DNA of 51,330 bases from Propionibacterium acidifaciens DSM 21887 (GTDB lineage: Bacteria; Actinomycetota; Actinomycetes; Propionibacteriales; Propionibacteriaceae). The position numbers were made by a program, and so were the translations under genes. The stretch spans positions 1 to 51,330 of the forward strand of contig NZ_AUFR01000021.1 of NCBI RefSeq assembly GCF_000426605.1, in the 5' to 3' direction. Position 1 is the first letter of the stretch. Each line of letters opens with the position of its first letter. Below are positions 16,301-24,991 of the stretch, piece after piece. Under the pieces are notes generated by a model, which saw only the letters and a program-made list of their open reading frames with translations, ran no database searches and was not told the DNA's origin.

Positions 16301-18050
16301 CACGGCGGGGCCGTTCACCGGCGCCGAGTGCGCCGCGCGGAGCGTCGCCGACCCGTCGGGCTGGCTCGACGAGCTGGTCGCGGCCCGCCGGCTGGCGCTC
16401 GTGCGCATCGCCGGGACGCCCATGTACTGCGTCGACACCGACGCGGGGCTGCTGCGCGACGCGTTGGGCGTGCCGGTGCCGGCCGGCATCGGCGCGGGCG
16501 CGGTGCGCGAGGGGGCGCAGGCGCTGGCCGATCTGGCCGTGCGGTGGGCGCGCCGGCACGCCGCCGTGACGGCGGCCTCGTTCGCGCACCGCTACGGGCT
16601 CGCCGAGGCGACGGCGGCGCAGGCGCTGGCCCGGCTCGCCGATGCCGGAACGCTCGTCGCCGGGTCCTTCCTGCCGCCCGGCGACGACCTGCCGGCGCTG
16701 GTCGGCGACGGCCGGCAGTACGTCCACCACACCGTCCTGGCGGTGCTCAAGCGCCGCACCCTGGCCGGGCTCCGCGCCCAGGTCGAACCGGTCGCCCAGC
16801 GCCAGTTCGCCCGCTTCCTCGACGCCTGGCAGCAGCTGCCGGGCCCCGACGAGCCCGCCGGCGACGACGCCGAGTCCGTCGAGCGGCTGCTCACCGCGGT
16901 CGACGCCCTGGCGGGCCACCGGATCCCGGCCTCGATGCTCGAGACCGTCGTCCTGCCGGCCAGGGTGCCCGGCTACCGCCCGGCGCTGCTCGACCAGCTG
17001 ATGGGCTCCGGGCAGGTGACCTGGAGCGGTGCCGGCGCCATCGGCGCCGGCGACGGCTGGGTGCGCCTGTGGCCGGCCGATCTGGCCCCCGCCGCCCCGC
17101 CCGACGGGCCGGAGCCCGACGGCCGGGGCGGGCGCGCCGGGCTGAGCGGGACGGCCCGGCGCGTCCTGGAGCGTCTCGAGGCGGGCGGGGCCTGGCGCAG
17201 CGCCGACTTCGTCGACGCCGGCACGAGCGCCGCGGCTGCGCAGGACGCCCTGTGGGAGCTCGTCTGGGCGGGGCTCGCCACGTCGGACGGCTTCGGGCCG
17301 CTGCGCGAGCTGAGCGTCCGCGGCGTGGTCCGCCGGCCCCGGGCCGGCGCTGCGCGGCGCCGGCTCATCCGGCCCCGCCCGGCGAGGGCGGCCGCGGCGC
17401 CGGCCGGCGTGCGCTGGTCGCGGGTGCCCGCGGCCGAGGACGGCCCCCGGGGACTGCTCGACCAGGTCGACGCGGAGCTGGCCCGTTACGGCGTCCTCAC
17501 GAGGGGAAGCGCCCTCGCCGAGCCGGCCACGGGGAACTACTCGCAGGTCTACCGTCTGCTCAGCACCCTCGAGGAGTCCGGCGCGGTGCGCCGCGGCTAC
17601 TTCGTCGAGGGGCTCGGCGGCGCCCAGTTCGCCGTGCCGGGGGCCGTCGACGAGCTGCGCCGGGCCCCGGCCGCGCCGCTGCGCCTGCTCGCCGCCTGCG
17701 ATCCCGTGAACCCCTACGGCGCCGCGCTCGAGTGGCCGGAGACGAACGCCCATCGCCCGGCCCGAAAGGCCGGCGCGCTCGTCGTCCTCGACGACGGGGC
17801 CCCGCTCCTCTACTTGGAGCGGGGCGCGCACACGCTCGTCACCTTCGACGGCGTCGGGCCCGAGGCGCTCGGGCGGGCCCTGTCGGCCGTCGGCGCCGCC
17901 GTCGACGCCGGGCGTCTGCCGCCGGTGTCGATCGACCGGATCGACACCCGCAGCGCCCTCGAAGCCGGCCCGCTGCGCGAGGCCCTCGAGGCGGCCGGCT
18001 TCGTGCAGCACCCCCGGGGCTACCGGCGCAGGCGGACGGTCCGGGGCTGA
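13332..18050 (+). CDS. lhr: Lhr-family ATP-dependent 3'-5' helicase (large)
   Basis: Lhr is a superfamily 2 helicase that unwinds RNA:DNA hybrids and DNA and is induced by DNA damage in mycobacteria. The 1572-residue protein has motif Q (SPTPAQ), Walker A APTGSGKT (about 51-58), the DEIH box (about 215-218), a RecA2 domain with the QRVGRAGHR motif VI, the Lhr winged-helix/core domains to about 900, and the long C-terminal domain of full-length actinobacterial Lhr. A Pro/Gly/His-rich insert of about 45 residues between motifs I and Ia carries a 19-bp direct repeat. The ATG at 13332 is chosen because everything upstream in frame belongs to the broken decarboxylase gene. A strong hairpin follows the stop. 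Confidence 0.95.
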   Translation: MTPPERTAGDPPAAFGLATRTWFTDVFDSPTPAQAAAWAAIGSGAHVLVVAPTGSGKTLAAFLHGLDRLSREASARRALDDPDTATGPHGPAPHRAGTDTPPGREGGAHDSPAGPHGPAGRRGVRVLYVSPLKALAVDVERNLAAPLRGIAATAARLGLPVPEVTVAVRSGDTPAAERRSLAAHPPQILITTPESLFLMLSSRAAGTLRDLDTVIVDEIHSLAGTKRGAHLALSLERLSAMQRDGDFQRIGLSATVRPPERVARFLGGDRPVQVVDPAAAKTWDLHLEVPVKDMTQLRVVDPAGERGPGAVRRSMWPPIERRILELVRGHRSTICFVNSRQSAERLTAHLNELNAADLGAPEEPVVQPAQVMIASAASRGVDGTDAPIIACAHHGSVSKTRRAQIEDDLKAGRLACVVATSSLELGIDMGAVDLVIQVQAPPSVSSGLQRVGRAGHRVGAVSQGMVFPTSRGDVLHCTVIAERMGAGLIEETPALRNPLDVLAQQIVSACLASPVPADDLHALVRRAAPYASLPRSAFDSVLDMLSGRYPSEDFAELRPRLHWDRVAGILEARPGARRLVTTSGGTIPDRGLFGVFLVGSRNASGRHEPGRRVGELDEEMVFESRVGDVFTLGTSSWRIEEITPSQVIVSPAPGQPGRLPFWRGDAPARPAELGAAIGARVRELGAAPRDEALAGLGAAGLDENARTNLMAHLDEQREATGVVPDDRTIVVERFRDEIGDWRLCVHSALGAAVLEPWALAIRAGLADRYGLEAHVNATNDGIIIQLPDIGAAPPDSAVLAVPAEDVEAVVTEQVFGSALFAARFRECAARALLLPRRGPGRRSPLWQQRHKAAQLLAVASGYREFPIVVEAMRECLQDVFDLPALVRLMADIAARRVRLVDVETPQASPFARHMLFGYVGEFVYDDDQPLAERRLAALSLDSGMLAELLGREGAGELIDRDVAALHEAQLQHLADDRRAADAEQLWEQIRTAGPFTGAECAARSVADPSGWLDELVAARRLALVRIAGTPMYCVDTDAGLLRDALGVPVPAGIGAGAVREGAQALADLAVRWARRHAAVTAASFAHRYGLAEATAAQALARLADAGTLVAGSFLPPGDDLPALVGDGRQYVHHTVLAVLKRRTLAGLRAQVEPVAQRQFARFLDAWQQLPGPDEPAGDDAESVERLLTAVDALAGHRIPASMLETVVLPARVPGYRPALLDQLMGSGQVTWSGAGAIGAGDGWVRLWPADLAPAAPPDGPEPDGRGGRAGLSGTARRVLERLEAGGAWRSADFVDAGTSAAAAQDALWELVWAGLATSDGFGPLRELSVRGVVRRPRAGAARRRLIRPRPARAAAAPAGVRWSRVPAAEDGPRGLLDQVDAELARYGVLTRGSALAEPATGNYSQVYRLLSTLEESGAVRRGYFVEGLGGAQFAVPGAVDELRRAPAAPLRLLAACDPVNPYGAALEWPETNAHRPARKAGALVVLDDGAPLLYLERGAHTLVTFDGVGPEALGRALSAVGAAVDAGRLPPVSIDRIDTRSALEAGPLREALEAAGFVQHPRGYRRRRTVRG
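13588..13687 (+). repeat. 19-bp direct repeat inside lhr
   Basis: CCGGCCCGCACGGCCCCGC occurs at 13588-13606 and 13669-13687. The copies are 81 bp apart, so the reading frame is kept and both encode GPHGPA. They flank the low-complexity insert between helicase motifs I and Ia. Confidence 0.85.
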
Positions 18051-18075
18051 CCCCCTCGGGCCCTCGGGCCGGCGC

Positions 18076-18119
18076 GCAGCGGGGCCGCCGCCCGGTCATC
18101 CGGGCGGCGGCCCCGCTGC
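18076..18119. terminator. Strong bidirectional terminator hairpin between lhr and the ClgR-like gene
   Basis: A perfect 20-bp inverted repeat (18076-18095 with 18100-18119) surrounds the loop TCAT. It lies between the converging lhr and ClgR-like genes and can serve both. There is no T tract. Confidence 0.75.
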
Positions 18120-18147
18120 GGCACGGGTTCCCGGTCGGTGCGCGCCC

Positions 18148-18450
18148 TCAGGCCGCGACCACGGTGCCGTGGCGGGTCGTCGGCGCGGTCGGGTTCTCGC
18201 CGTTCCCGATCTCGGCGACGAGGAGCTTCTCGCTCACCCGGCGGAAAATCTCCGACATCGGCACGCGAAGGGCGGTGCAGATCGAGGAGAGCAGCTCGCT
18301 CGAGGCCTCCTTCTGGCCCCGCTCCACCTCGGAGAGGTAGCCAAGACTCACCCGGGCGGACAGCGAGACGTCACGAAGAGTGCGCCCCTGGCTCATGCGG
18401 CGCTCCCTGAGCGCCTCACCGAGCAGTTCACGGACCAACAACGGCTTCAC
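18148..18450 (-). CDS. clgR: XRE-family regulator, ClgR/PopR-like
   Basis: The 100-residue protein has a Cro/CI helix-turn-helix (about 8-65, with [24 protein letters not shown]), the signature of ClgR, which activates clp protease and other stress genes in actinobacteria. It ends in VVAA. Streptomyces ClgR is degraded by ClpP through its C-terminal Ala-Ala, so the same control is likely here. The GTG start has a good ribosome site (GGGGAGA, 4 nt upstream). It follows pgsA-cinA, its usual neighbours. The 147-bp leader contains GTTCGCCCGACGGGA (18544-18558, minus strand), a partial match to the ClgR operator GTTCGC-Y-N5-GCG, so autoregulation is possible. Confidence 0.88.
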   Translation of the reverse strand: MKPLLVRELLGEALRERRMSQGRTLRDVSLSARVSLGYLSEVERGQKEASSELLSSICTALRVPMSEIFRRVSEKLLVAEIGNGENPTAPTTRHGTVVAA

Positions 18451-18597
18451 GTTCTCTCCCCTCGCCGGTTGCGCGGCCCCGCCCTCCGATGGAGGTCGGC
18501 CCCGCGGTCACACTGGGTTCAACAGGCCATGACGCCGATTCATTCCCGTCGGGCGAACATTCCCGGACCCCGGTGCGGGCGGGCCGGGGCCCCGGTG

Positions 18598-19092
18598 CTA
18601 TGGGGCCGGGCGCTGCGAGAGCGCCTCGACCGTCAGCCGGAGGGCGCGGCGAACGGTCTCCTCGCGGATCCGGGCGCGGTCGCCGTCGAGCGCGAGCCGG
18701 TGGGTGCGCGTGCCGTCCGGGGTGCGGGCGCCGACCCACACCGTGCCGGGGGCGACGCCGTCCTGGCCGAGGGGCCCGGCCGTGCCGGTGACCGCGACGG
18801 CCACGTCGGCCCCGCAGACCCGGGCCGCCCCCTCGGCCATCTCGCGGGCGGTCCGCTCGTTGACGACGCCGTGGGCGGCGATGAACGCGGCGTCGACCCC
18901 GGCCAGTGAGGCCTTGAGCCCGCTGGCGTAGGTGATGAGCCCGCCCCGGAAGACGTCCGAGGCGCCGGGCACGGCGGTGAGCGCCCAGCCGATGCCGCCG
19001 CCGGTGATCGACTCGCAGGTGGCGAGCAGCAGGCCACGCCGCCGGCAGAGCGCGAGAAGCCGCTCGGCGAGCGCCCCGGTGCCCCCGTCCAC
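18598..19092 (-). CDS. cinA: CinA C-terminal-domain protein (nicotinamide-nucleotide amidase)
   Basis: This 164-residue protein is the stand-alone C-terminal CinA domain, known in bacteria as PncC, which deamidates nicotinamide mononucleotide in pyridine nucleotide recycling. The conserved core is ATCESITGGGIGWALT, then FRGGLITYASGLK and VAVAVTGTAGP with PGTVWVG. The N-terminal MoCF-like domain of long CinA proteins is absent, as is usual in actinobacteria. It starts 12 bp after the pgsA stop and belongs to the ftsK-rimO-pgsA-cinA series. Confidence 0.92.
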   Translation of the reverse strand: MDGGTGALAERLLALCRRRGLLLATCESITGGGIGWALTAVPGASDVFRGGLITYASGLKASLAGVDAAFIAAHGVVNERTAREMAEGAARVCGADVAVAVTGTAGPLGQDGVAPGTVWVGARTPDGTRTHRLALDGDRARIREETVRRALRLTVEALSQRPAP

Positions 19093-19104
19093 GCCGCCCG
19101 TCCC

Positions 19105-19743
19105 TCAGTGCCGGGCGCTGTAGTCGATGGGGTGGCCGGCCCGCAGCGCATCGCGGCGCAGCCGGTGGGCGTCGAAGACGTAGTCGATGCCGGTCAGGAC
19201 GGTGAGCGCGAAGGCCGCCCACATGATGAACCAGCGCAGCGCCCAGAACCAGGTGACGGTGTCGGGGACCTGCACGAGGAACATGGCCAGGGCGACGCCC
19301 TGGAGGGTCGTCTTGAGCTTGCCGCCGCGCTTCGCCGCCATGACGCCGTACTTGAGCACGCGGAAGCGCATCACGGTGATGCCCCATTCGCGGACGAGGA
19401 TGACGAGGGTGATCGGCCAGGCCAGCTCGCCGATGATCGACAGGCCGACGAAGGCCATGCCGGTGAGCGCCTTGTCGGCGATCGAGTCCCAGATCTTGCC
19501 GAAGTTGGTGACCTGGTGGTATTTGCGGGCGATCCGCCCGTCGGCGAGATCGGTGAGGATGGCGATGACGAAGACGGCCGTCGCCCAGTGGCGCCAGACG
19601 TGGTCGTGCGGGTGCGTGAGCAGGACGAGCGCGAAGACCGGCACGAGGACCAGGCGCAGGATCGTCAGGATGTTCGGGACGTTCCAGGCGAAGGCCAGTG
19701 TCGTGTCCTGCTGCTCGGGCCCGCTCGCCTCAGGCTCGCTCAT
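19105..19743 (-). CDS. pgsA: CDP-diacylglycerol-glycerol-3-phosphate 3-phosphatidyltransferase
   Basis: PgsA makes phosphatidylglycerol phosphate in the membrane. The 212-residue protein carries the CDP-alcohol phosphotransferase motif D65-x2-D68-G69-x2-A72-R73-x8-G82-x3-D86-x3-D90, and about five to six hydrophobic segments. The ATG at 19743 overlaps the rimO 3' end by 14 bp. A longer in-frame start at 19791 would add 16 polar residues and deepen the overlap to 62 bp, so I prefer the shorter form. It sits between rimO and cinA, the standard order. Confidence 0.93.
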   Translation of the reverse strand: MSEPEASGPEQQDTTLAFAWNVPNILTILRLVLVPVFALVLLTHPHDHVWRHWATAVFVIAILTDLADGRIARKYHQVTNFGKIWDSIADKALTGMAFVGLSIIGELAWPITLVILVREWGITVMRFRVLKYGVMAAKRGGKLKTTLQGVALAMFLVQVPDTVTWFWALRWFIMWAAFALTVLTGIDYVFDAHRLRRDALRAGHPIDYSARH

Positions 19744-21223
19744 GCTCGTCGCACCCCCGTTCCGCTTCGTTCCGCACGCCCGCACCGGCACCGGTCAGGG
19801 GCTCGGCGACCAGATCGGCGCCGTTCGCTGCCACCACCGTAGCCGCCACGAGACCGCCCACGCGGGGCGGCTCACCGCCGGGGGCGGTGAGCAGCTCGGT
19901 GGCGCCGTCGACCTCGGGCCCCTGGTGGGCGGCGCGGCCCTCGACGAGGCCGTCCTCGACGCGTTCGACGAGCACGCTCACCGGCTCGCCGATCCGTTCG
20001 GCGGCGCGCTGGTCGACGAGCTCGTCGACGAGATCGGCGATACGCCGGTGGCGGGCCGCGATCCCGTCCTCGTCGAGGTGCCCGTCGAGCCGCTCGGCCG
20101 CGGTGCCCTCCTCGTCCGAGTAGCTGAAGACCCCGGTGACGTCGAGGCGGGCCCTCGTGAGGAAGTCGGCGAGGACGTCGACGTCCTGCTCGGTCTCGCC
20201 GGGGAAGCCGACGATGACGTTGGAGCGGATGCCGGCCCGGGGGGCGCGCTCGCGGATGCGCCCGATGAGCCCGAGGAAGCTCTCGGGGTCGCCGAAGCGG
20301 CGCATGCGGCGCAGCACGGCGGGAGCGGCGTGCTGGAAGCTGATGTCGAAGTAGGGCACGACCTTCTCGGTGCCGGCCATCGCGTCGAGGAGCGAGGGGC
20401 GCAGCTCGGCGGGCTGCACGTAGCTGACCCTGATCCACTCGAGCCCGTCGATCCGCGAGAGCTCGGCGAGCAGCCCCTCGAGCGCCCGCAGATCGGCCAG
20501 GTCCTTGCCGTAGCTCGACGTGTTCTCCGAGACGAGCATGATCTCGCGCACCCCCTCCCCGACGAGCCAGCGGGCCTCCTCGACGACCAGGGCGGGCTCG
20601 CGCGACAGATGGGCGCCGCGGAAGCCCGGGATGGCGCAGAAGGCGCAGCGGCGGTCGCAGCCCGAGGCGATCCTCAGCGGGGCCCACGGCTCGTGGCCCA
20701 GGCGGCGGCGGGGCGTCCGCGGGCCGGACGCGGGGGCCAGGCCCGCCGGCAGCTCGCCCTGGTGGCCGGGCACCGCCGTCGGCGCCAGGTGGCGGTCGAC
20801 GGGGGCGAGGGGCAGCAGCGTGCGGCGGTCCCGGCGGGGCGCCGGGGCGCCGGGGCGTCCGCCGGCGAGGACCGTGCGGAGCCGTTCGGCGATGTCGGTG
20901 TAGTCGTCGAAGCCCAGGACGGCGTCGGCCTCGGGCAGGGCCCGCGCCAGCTCGCGGCCGTAGCGCTGCGCCAAGCAGCCGACGGCGACGACGGCCCGGG
21001 CGCGGCCGCCGGACTTGAGGTCCGCGGCGGACAGGATCGTGTCGATGGAGTCCTTCTTGGCCTGCTCGATGAAGCCGCACGTGTTGACCACGAGCGCGTC
21101 GGCCTCGGCGGGCTCGGCGACGAGGGCGAAGCCACCGGCCTCGAGTCGCCCGGCGAGCTCCTCGGAGTCGACGTCGTTGCGGGCGCAGCCGAGACTGATG
21201 AGGTGCACTGTGGTCCTGCCCAT
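19730..21223 (-). CDS. rimO: Ribosomal protein uS12 methylthiotransferase RimO
   Basis: RimO is a radical SAM enzyme that methylthiolates an aspartate of ribosomal protein S12. The 497-residue protein has the N-terminal cluster ligands C13 ([11 protein letters not shown]), C49 (VNTCGF) and C83 (VGCLAQRY). The radical SAM cluster is C189-x3-C193-x2-C196 ([14 protein letters not shown]), and a C-terminal TRAM domain follows. LGCARN rather than YGCQMN separates it from MiaB. The stretch at 125-180 is a poorly conserved Pro/Arg-rich insert. The ATG at 21223 starts the family's conserved first strand. It lies 53 bp after ftsK and overlaps pgsA. Confidence 0.95.
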   Translation of the reverse strand: MGRTTVHLISLGCARNDVDSEELAGRLEAGGFALVAEPAEADALVVNTCGFIEQAKKDSIDTILSAADLKSGGRARAVVAVGCLAQRYGRELARALPEADAVLGFDDYTDIAERLRTVLAGGRPGAPAPRRDRRTLLPLAPVDRHLAPTAVPGHQGELPAGLAPASGPRTPRRRLGHEPWAPLRIASGCDRRCAFCAIPGFRGAHLSREPALVVEEARWLVGEGVREIMLVSENTSSYGKDLADLRALEGLLAELSRIDGLEWIRVSYVQPAELRPSLLDAMAGTEKVVPYFDISFQHAAPAVLRRMRRFGDPESFLGLIGRIRERAPRAGIRSNVIVGFPGETEQDVDVLADFLTRARLDVTGVFSYSDEEGTAAERLDGHLDEDGIAARHRRIADLVDELVDQRAAERIGEPVSVLVERVEDGLVEGRAAHQGPEVDGATELLTAPGGEPPRVGGLVAATVVAANGADLVAEPLTGAGAGVRNEAERGCDEHERA

Positions 21224-21276
21224 GATGGTCTCAGTATCCACCGCCGCGCCCGCGGGCGCGAACCGGCCGGCGCACC

Positions 21277-23886
21277 TCAGGCGGCCTCGCCCGACAGCGA
21301 GGCGAGCGTCTCGGGCAGGTCGTCCGGCTTGACGAGCACGTCGCGGGGCTTGGAGCCCTCCGACGGCCCGACGACGCCGCGGGTCTCGAGGATGTCCATG
21401 ATGCGCCCGGCCTTGGCGAAACCGATGCGCAGCTTGCGCTGGAGCATCGAGGTGGAGCCGAGCTGCAGCTCCACGACCTGGCGGCAGGCCTCGAGGACCA
21501 GCTCCAGGTCGTCGCCGATGTCCTCGGCGACCTTCTTCTCGCCGCCGGCAGGGACGGTGACGTCGGCGCGGTACTGGGGCTCCAGCTGGGACTTGACGCG
21601 GTCGACGACCTCGCGGATCTCGGCCTCGGTGACCCAGCTGCCCTGGACGCGCTTCGGGTTGGCGGCACCCATCGGCAGGAAGAGGCCGTCGCCCTGGCCG
21701 ACGAGGCGCTCGGCGCCGGTCTGGTCGAGGATGACCCGCGAGTCGGTGGCCGAGCTCGTGGCGAAGGCCAGCCGCGAGGGGATGTTGGCCTTGATGAGGC
21801 CGGTGACCACGTCGACCGAGGGGCGCTGGGTGGCGAGGACGAGGTGGATGCCGGCGGCGCGGGCCAGCTGGGTGATGCGGACGATCGACTCCTCGACGTC
21901 GCGGGGGGCGACCATCATGAGGTCGCTCAGCTCGTCGACGACGACGAGCAGGTACGGGTACGGGGAGAGCTCGCGCTCGGAGCCGGGGGGCAGCTGCACC
22001 TGCCCGGCGCGCACCGCCTTGTTGAAGTCGTCGATGTGGCGGAAGCCGAAGGCGGCGAGGTCGTCGTAGCGGTGGTCCATCTCCTGCACGACCCACTCGA
22101 GGGCCTGGGCGGCCTTCTTCGGGTTCGTGATGATGGGCGTCACGAGGTGCGGGATGCCCTCGTACTGGTTGAGCTCGACGCGCTTGGGGTCGACGAGGAT
22201 CATGCGGACCTCGTCGGGGGTGGCCCGGACCATGATCGAGGTGATCATCGAGTTCACGAAGCTCGACTTGCCCGAGCCGGTGGCGCCGGCGACGAGCAGG
22301 TGCGGCATCTTGGCGATGTTCGCCAGGACGACGCGGCCCTCGACGTCCTTGCCCAGGCCGACGATGAGCGGCTTGTCGTTGGCGCGGGCCTGGGGGCTGC
22401 GGAGGACGTCGCCGAGGGAGACGACCTCCTTGTCCTTGTTCGGGATCTCGATGCCGATGGCGGACTTGCCGGGGATGGGGGACAGGATCGTCACGTCGGG
22501 CGAGGCGACCGCGTAGGCGATGTTGCGCTGGAGGGCCGTGACCTTCTCGACCTTGACGCCGGAGCCGAGCTCCACCTCGTACTGGGTGACCGTCGGGCCG
22601 CGCGTGTAGCCGGTGACCTGGGCGTCGATGCCGAACTCGCTGAACACGGACTGGAGGGCGTCGACGAGCCCGTCGGAGGCCGCGGTGCGGGCCCTGGGCG
22701 CCGAGCCGGGCTTGAGCAGGGACAGCTCGGGCAGGGTGTACTGGACGTCGCCGGACAGCTGGAGCTGCTCGACGCGCGCGGGCATCTGGGCGTGCTCGGG
22801 GGCCGCGAGCCCGGCGGGCTCCGGCTCGGGCTCGGGGGCCGGCAGCGGCAGCGCGTGCTGCTCGGGCTCGGCGGCCGAGGGCCGCGCGGCCGGTTCGGGC
22901 GCGTACTGCTCGTGGGCCCCGGCCCGCGCGGTCGGCGCCTGCGCGGGACCGTCGGGGGACTCCGCGTCGAAGACCTCCTCGGGCCCGCCGGTCGGCTCGG
23001 GGCGCGCGCCCGCGCGGCGGCCGCGGGGCCGGTGCTCCTCGATGATCGGGGTGTCGTAGGCCTCGTCGACGCCGTACTTGAGCGACCTGCGCTCGCGGCG
23101 GGCGGCCATGGCCCTGTCGCGGCGGTCCTGGGCCCCGGTGAACGCGTCGCGGACCTGGTCGACGATCTCGTAGACGGGCCTGCCGACGATGACGAGCAGG
23201 CCGAACAGGGCGACGAAGAACAGCAGCACGCCGGTGAGCCAGGCGGGCATGAGCTGGTTGAGCATGGAGCTGGAGATGTAGCCGATGATGCCGCCGCGGG
23301 CGCGCATCCGGTCGATGACGGCGGGGCCGGGCAGCGGCGACTCGGTGACGTTGATGAGGCCCAGCAGGCCCATGAGGAAGAGGGTCCACCCGACGAGCTG
23401 ACGGCCGGCCGGGCCGTTGGCCTCGGGGTTGCGCAGCGTGCGCCACGCCATGGCGCCCAGGAGGAAGGGCAGCACGCAGCTGACCGCGCCGAAGATCGTG
23501 CTGCAGACGACGCGGATGCCCGTCCCGAGCGCCCCGGGCACGCCGAACCAGAACTCGGCGGCGACGACGATGGCGACGACGAGCAGCGCCAGGCCGGCGC
23601 CGTCGCGGCGCAGGGCCGGGTCGAGGTCCCGCGCGGAGCGGCCGATCCTCCGCACGCCGGCGCCGAGCGCGCCGGCCAGCCCGGACCACGCCACGCCGAG
23701 GGCGTGGAGCAGCGGGTTGGGGCGCGACGCGCCGCGCGCCCGGCCCCTGGAGGACCTGGCGCGGGTGGACTTGGATCTGTTGCCCCCGCGGGTGCGCGTG
23801 CCCGCGGCCCGGCTCGTCGCGTTCGAGGAACGCTTCGAGCCGCTGCGGGCGCCGGACCGCGACGGGGAAGACACGCGGGTCGCCAT
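21277..23886 (-). CDS. ftsK: DNA translocase FtsK/SpoIIIE
   Basis: FtsK pumps chromosomal DNA through the closing septum and orients it towards dif. The 869-residue protein has a basic Ser/Arg-rich N-terminal tail (about 1-60), four to five transmembrane helices (about 85-255), an acidic Pro/Glu-rich linker (about 280-390) and the motor. The motor shows Walker [10 protein letters not shown] (near residue 534) and Walker [13 protein letters not shown] (near 647). The C-terminal winged-helix gamma domain (about 805-869, [18 protein letters not shown]) reads KOPS sites. TAGCCT ends 7 nt before the ATG at 23886, which supports this start. Confidence 0.96.
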   Translation of the reverse strand: MATRVSSPSRSGARSGSKRSSNATSRAAGTRTRGGNRSKSTRARSSRGRARGASRPNPLLHALGVAWSGLAGALGAGVRRIGRSARDLDPALRRDGAGLALLVVAIVVAAEFWFGVPGALGTGIRVVCSTIFGAVSCVLPFLLGAMAWRTLRNPEANGPAGRQLVGWTLFLMGLLGLINVTESPLPGPAVIDRMRARGGIIGYISSSMLNQLMPAWLTGVLLFFVALFGLLVIVGRPVYEIVDQVRDAFTGAQDRRDRAMAARRERRSLKYGVDEAYDTPIIEEHRPRGRRAGARPEPTGGPEEVFDAESPDGPAQAPTARAGAHEQYAPEPAARPSAAEPEQHALPLPAPEPEPEPAGLAAPEHAQMPARVEQLQLSGDVQYTLPELSLLKPGSAPRARTAASDGLVDALQSVFSEFGIDAQVTGYTRGPTVTQYEVELGSGVKVEKVTALQRNIAYAVASPDVTILSPIPGKSAIGIEIPNKDKEVVSLGDVLRSPQARANDKPLIVGLGKDVEGRVVLANIAKMPHLLVAGATGSGKSSFVNSMITSIMVRATPDEVRMILVDPKRVELNQYEGIPHLVTPIITNPKKAAQALEWVVQEMDHRYDDLAAFGFRHIDDFNKAVRAGQVQLPPGSERELSPYPYLLVVVDELSDLMMVAPRDVEESIVRITQLARAAGIHLVLATQRPSVDVVTGLIKANIPSRLAFATSSATDSRVILDQTGAERLVGQGDGLFLPMGAANPKRVQGSWVTEAEIREVVDRVKSQLEPQYRADVTVPAGGEKKVAEDIGDDLELVLEACRQVVELQLGSTSMLQRKLRIGFAKAGRIMDILETRGVVGPSEGSKPRDVLVKPDDLPETLASLSGEAA

Positions 23887-23893
23887 GGGGCTC

Positions 23894-23899
23894 AGGCTA
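23894..23899 (-). promoter_or_regulatory. ftsK -10 box, leaderless start
   Basis: On the minus strand TAGCCT ends 7 nt before the ftsK ATG. There is no ribosome binding site. Confidence 0.5.
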
Positions 23900-23954
23900 C
23901 CCGCTGCCCCCGGGGGCTGCCAGTCCACCCGCCGGGGGCGGGCGGGAACCGGTC

Positions 23955-24929
23955 TCAGGCCCGGAAGTGCTCCCAGCCGCCCTCCCCGCTCCATGCGGCG
24001 CCGTCGACGGTGACCCCGGGGGCCGTCCCGTCGGTCTCGGCGACCGCGCCGACCTCGACCCACCCGTCGGGCACGGCGCCGGCGGGGAAGGTCGCGGCGA
24101 GGGCGTGGTCCTCGCCGCCGGTGAGGACGAAGCCGAGCGGGTCCTTGCCGGTGGCCGCGGCGACGGCCCGCACCGGGTCGGGCAGCTCGAATGCGTCCGA
24201 GCGCAGGTCGATGCGCACGTCCGAGGCGTCGGCGATGTGGCCGAGGTCGGCGATGAGCCCGTCGGAGACGTCGATCATCGCGGTGGCCCCGGCCCGGGCG
24301 GCCTGCCGTCCGGCGCCGTAGGGCACGAGGGGGACCCGCTGGGAGTCGACGGCCGCCCGGGGGCTGCGGAAGCCCCGCCCGAGCGCCGCCAGCCCCGCGG
24401 CGGCCCAGCCGAGCCGGCCGCGGCAGGCGACGACGTCCCCGGCACGGGCGCCGCTGCGCGGGACGGGCTCGCGGCCCTCGGTCTGGCCGATGACGGTGAC
24501 GCAGAGGGTGACGTCGCGGGCGCTCGTCGTGTCGCCGCCCACGAGGGTCAGCCCGGCGGCGTCGGCCTCGGCGCGCAGCCCGGTGGCGACGTCGTGCACC
24601 CACTGGACGGGCAGGTCGCCGGGCACGCCGAGCCCGACGTTCATGACGAGCGGCGTGACGCCCATGGCCTCGAGGTCGGCCGCGTTGACGGCGACCGCCT
24701 TGCGCCCGATCTCGGTGCCGCTGGACCAGTCGCGGCGGAAGTGGACGCCCTCGACGAGCATGTCGGTGCTCATGACGGCCGAGCCGTTCACGAGGAAGAC
24801 GGCCGAGTCGTCCCCGGGGCCGGTCGCCACGGCGGGCGGCATCGACAGGTCGCGGACGATGTCGGCGATGATGCCGAACTCGCCGACGTCGGCGACGGTG
24901 CGGGCATGGGATGAGGTGGTGCTCGGCAT
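23955..24929 (-). CDS. thiL: Thiamine-monophosphate kinase
   Basis: ThiL phosphorylates thiamine monophosphate to the active diphosphate. The 324-residue protein shows the PurM-like fold motifs: GPGDDSAVF near residue 42, [21 protein letters not shown] and GGDTTSA. ATP and metal ligands appear in [15 protein letters not shown] and LTGGEDHAL. The ATG at 24929 is preceded by TAGCGT at 7 nt, which suggests its own leaderless transcript although ddl lies just upstream on the same strand. Confidence 0.95.
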   Translation of the reverse strand: MPSTTSSHARTVADVGEFGIIADIVRDLSMPPAVATGPGDDSAVFLVNGSAVMSTDMLVEGVHFRRDWSSGTEIGRKAVAVNAADLEAMGVTPLVMNVGLGVPGDLPVQWVHDVATGLRAEADAAGLTLVGGDTTSARDVTLCVTVIGQTEGREPVPRSGARAGDVVACRGRLGWAAAGLAALGRGFRSPRAAVDSQRVPLVPYGAGRQAARAGATAMIDVSDGLIADLGHIADASDVRIDLRSDAFELPDPVRAVAAATGKDPLGFVLTGGEDHALAATFPAGAVPDGWVEVGAVAETDGTAPGVTVDGAAWSGEGGWEHFRA

Positions 24930-24936
24930 GGGGTCA

Positions 24937-24942
24937 ACGCTA
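24937..24942 (-). promoter_or_regulatory. thiL -10 box, leaderless start
   Basis: On the minus strand TAGCGT ends 7 nt before the thiL ATG. There is no ribosome binding site. Confidence 0.5.
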
Positions 24943-24991
24943 GCGGGTCCGGGGCGCCGGCGCCGTCCCGGACCCGCCGCGGCGCCGCGGC

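Noticed and set aside
12810-18011. A 1733-codon antisense reading frame opposite lhr
   Set aside because: It is a GC-rich mirror of a real gene with no recognisable domain. Codon bias in high-GC genes often leaves antisense frames open.
12783-18050. A single 1755-codon CMD-Lhr fusion protein
   Set aside because: The decarboxylase part ends correctly in another frame at 13203, and the linking stretch has no homology. Lhr has its own ATG at 13332.
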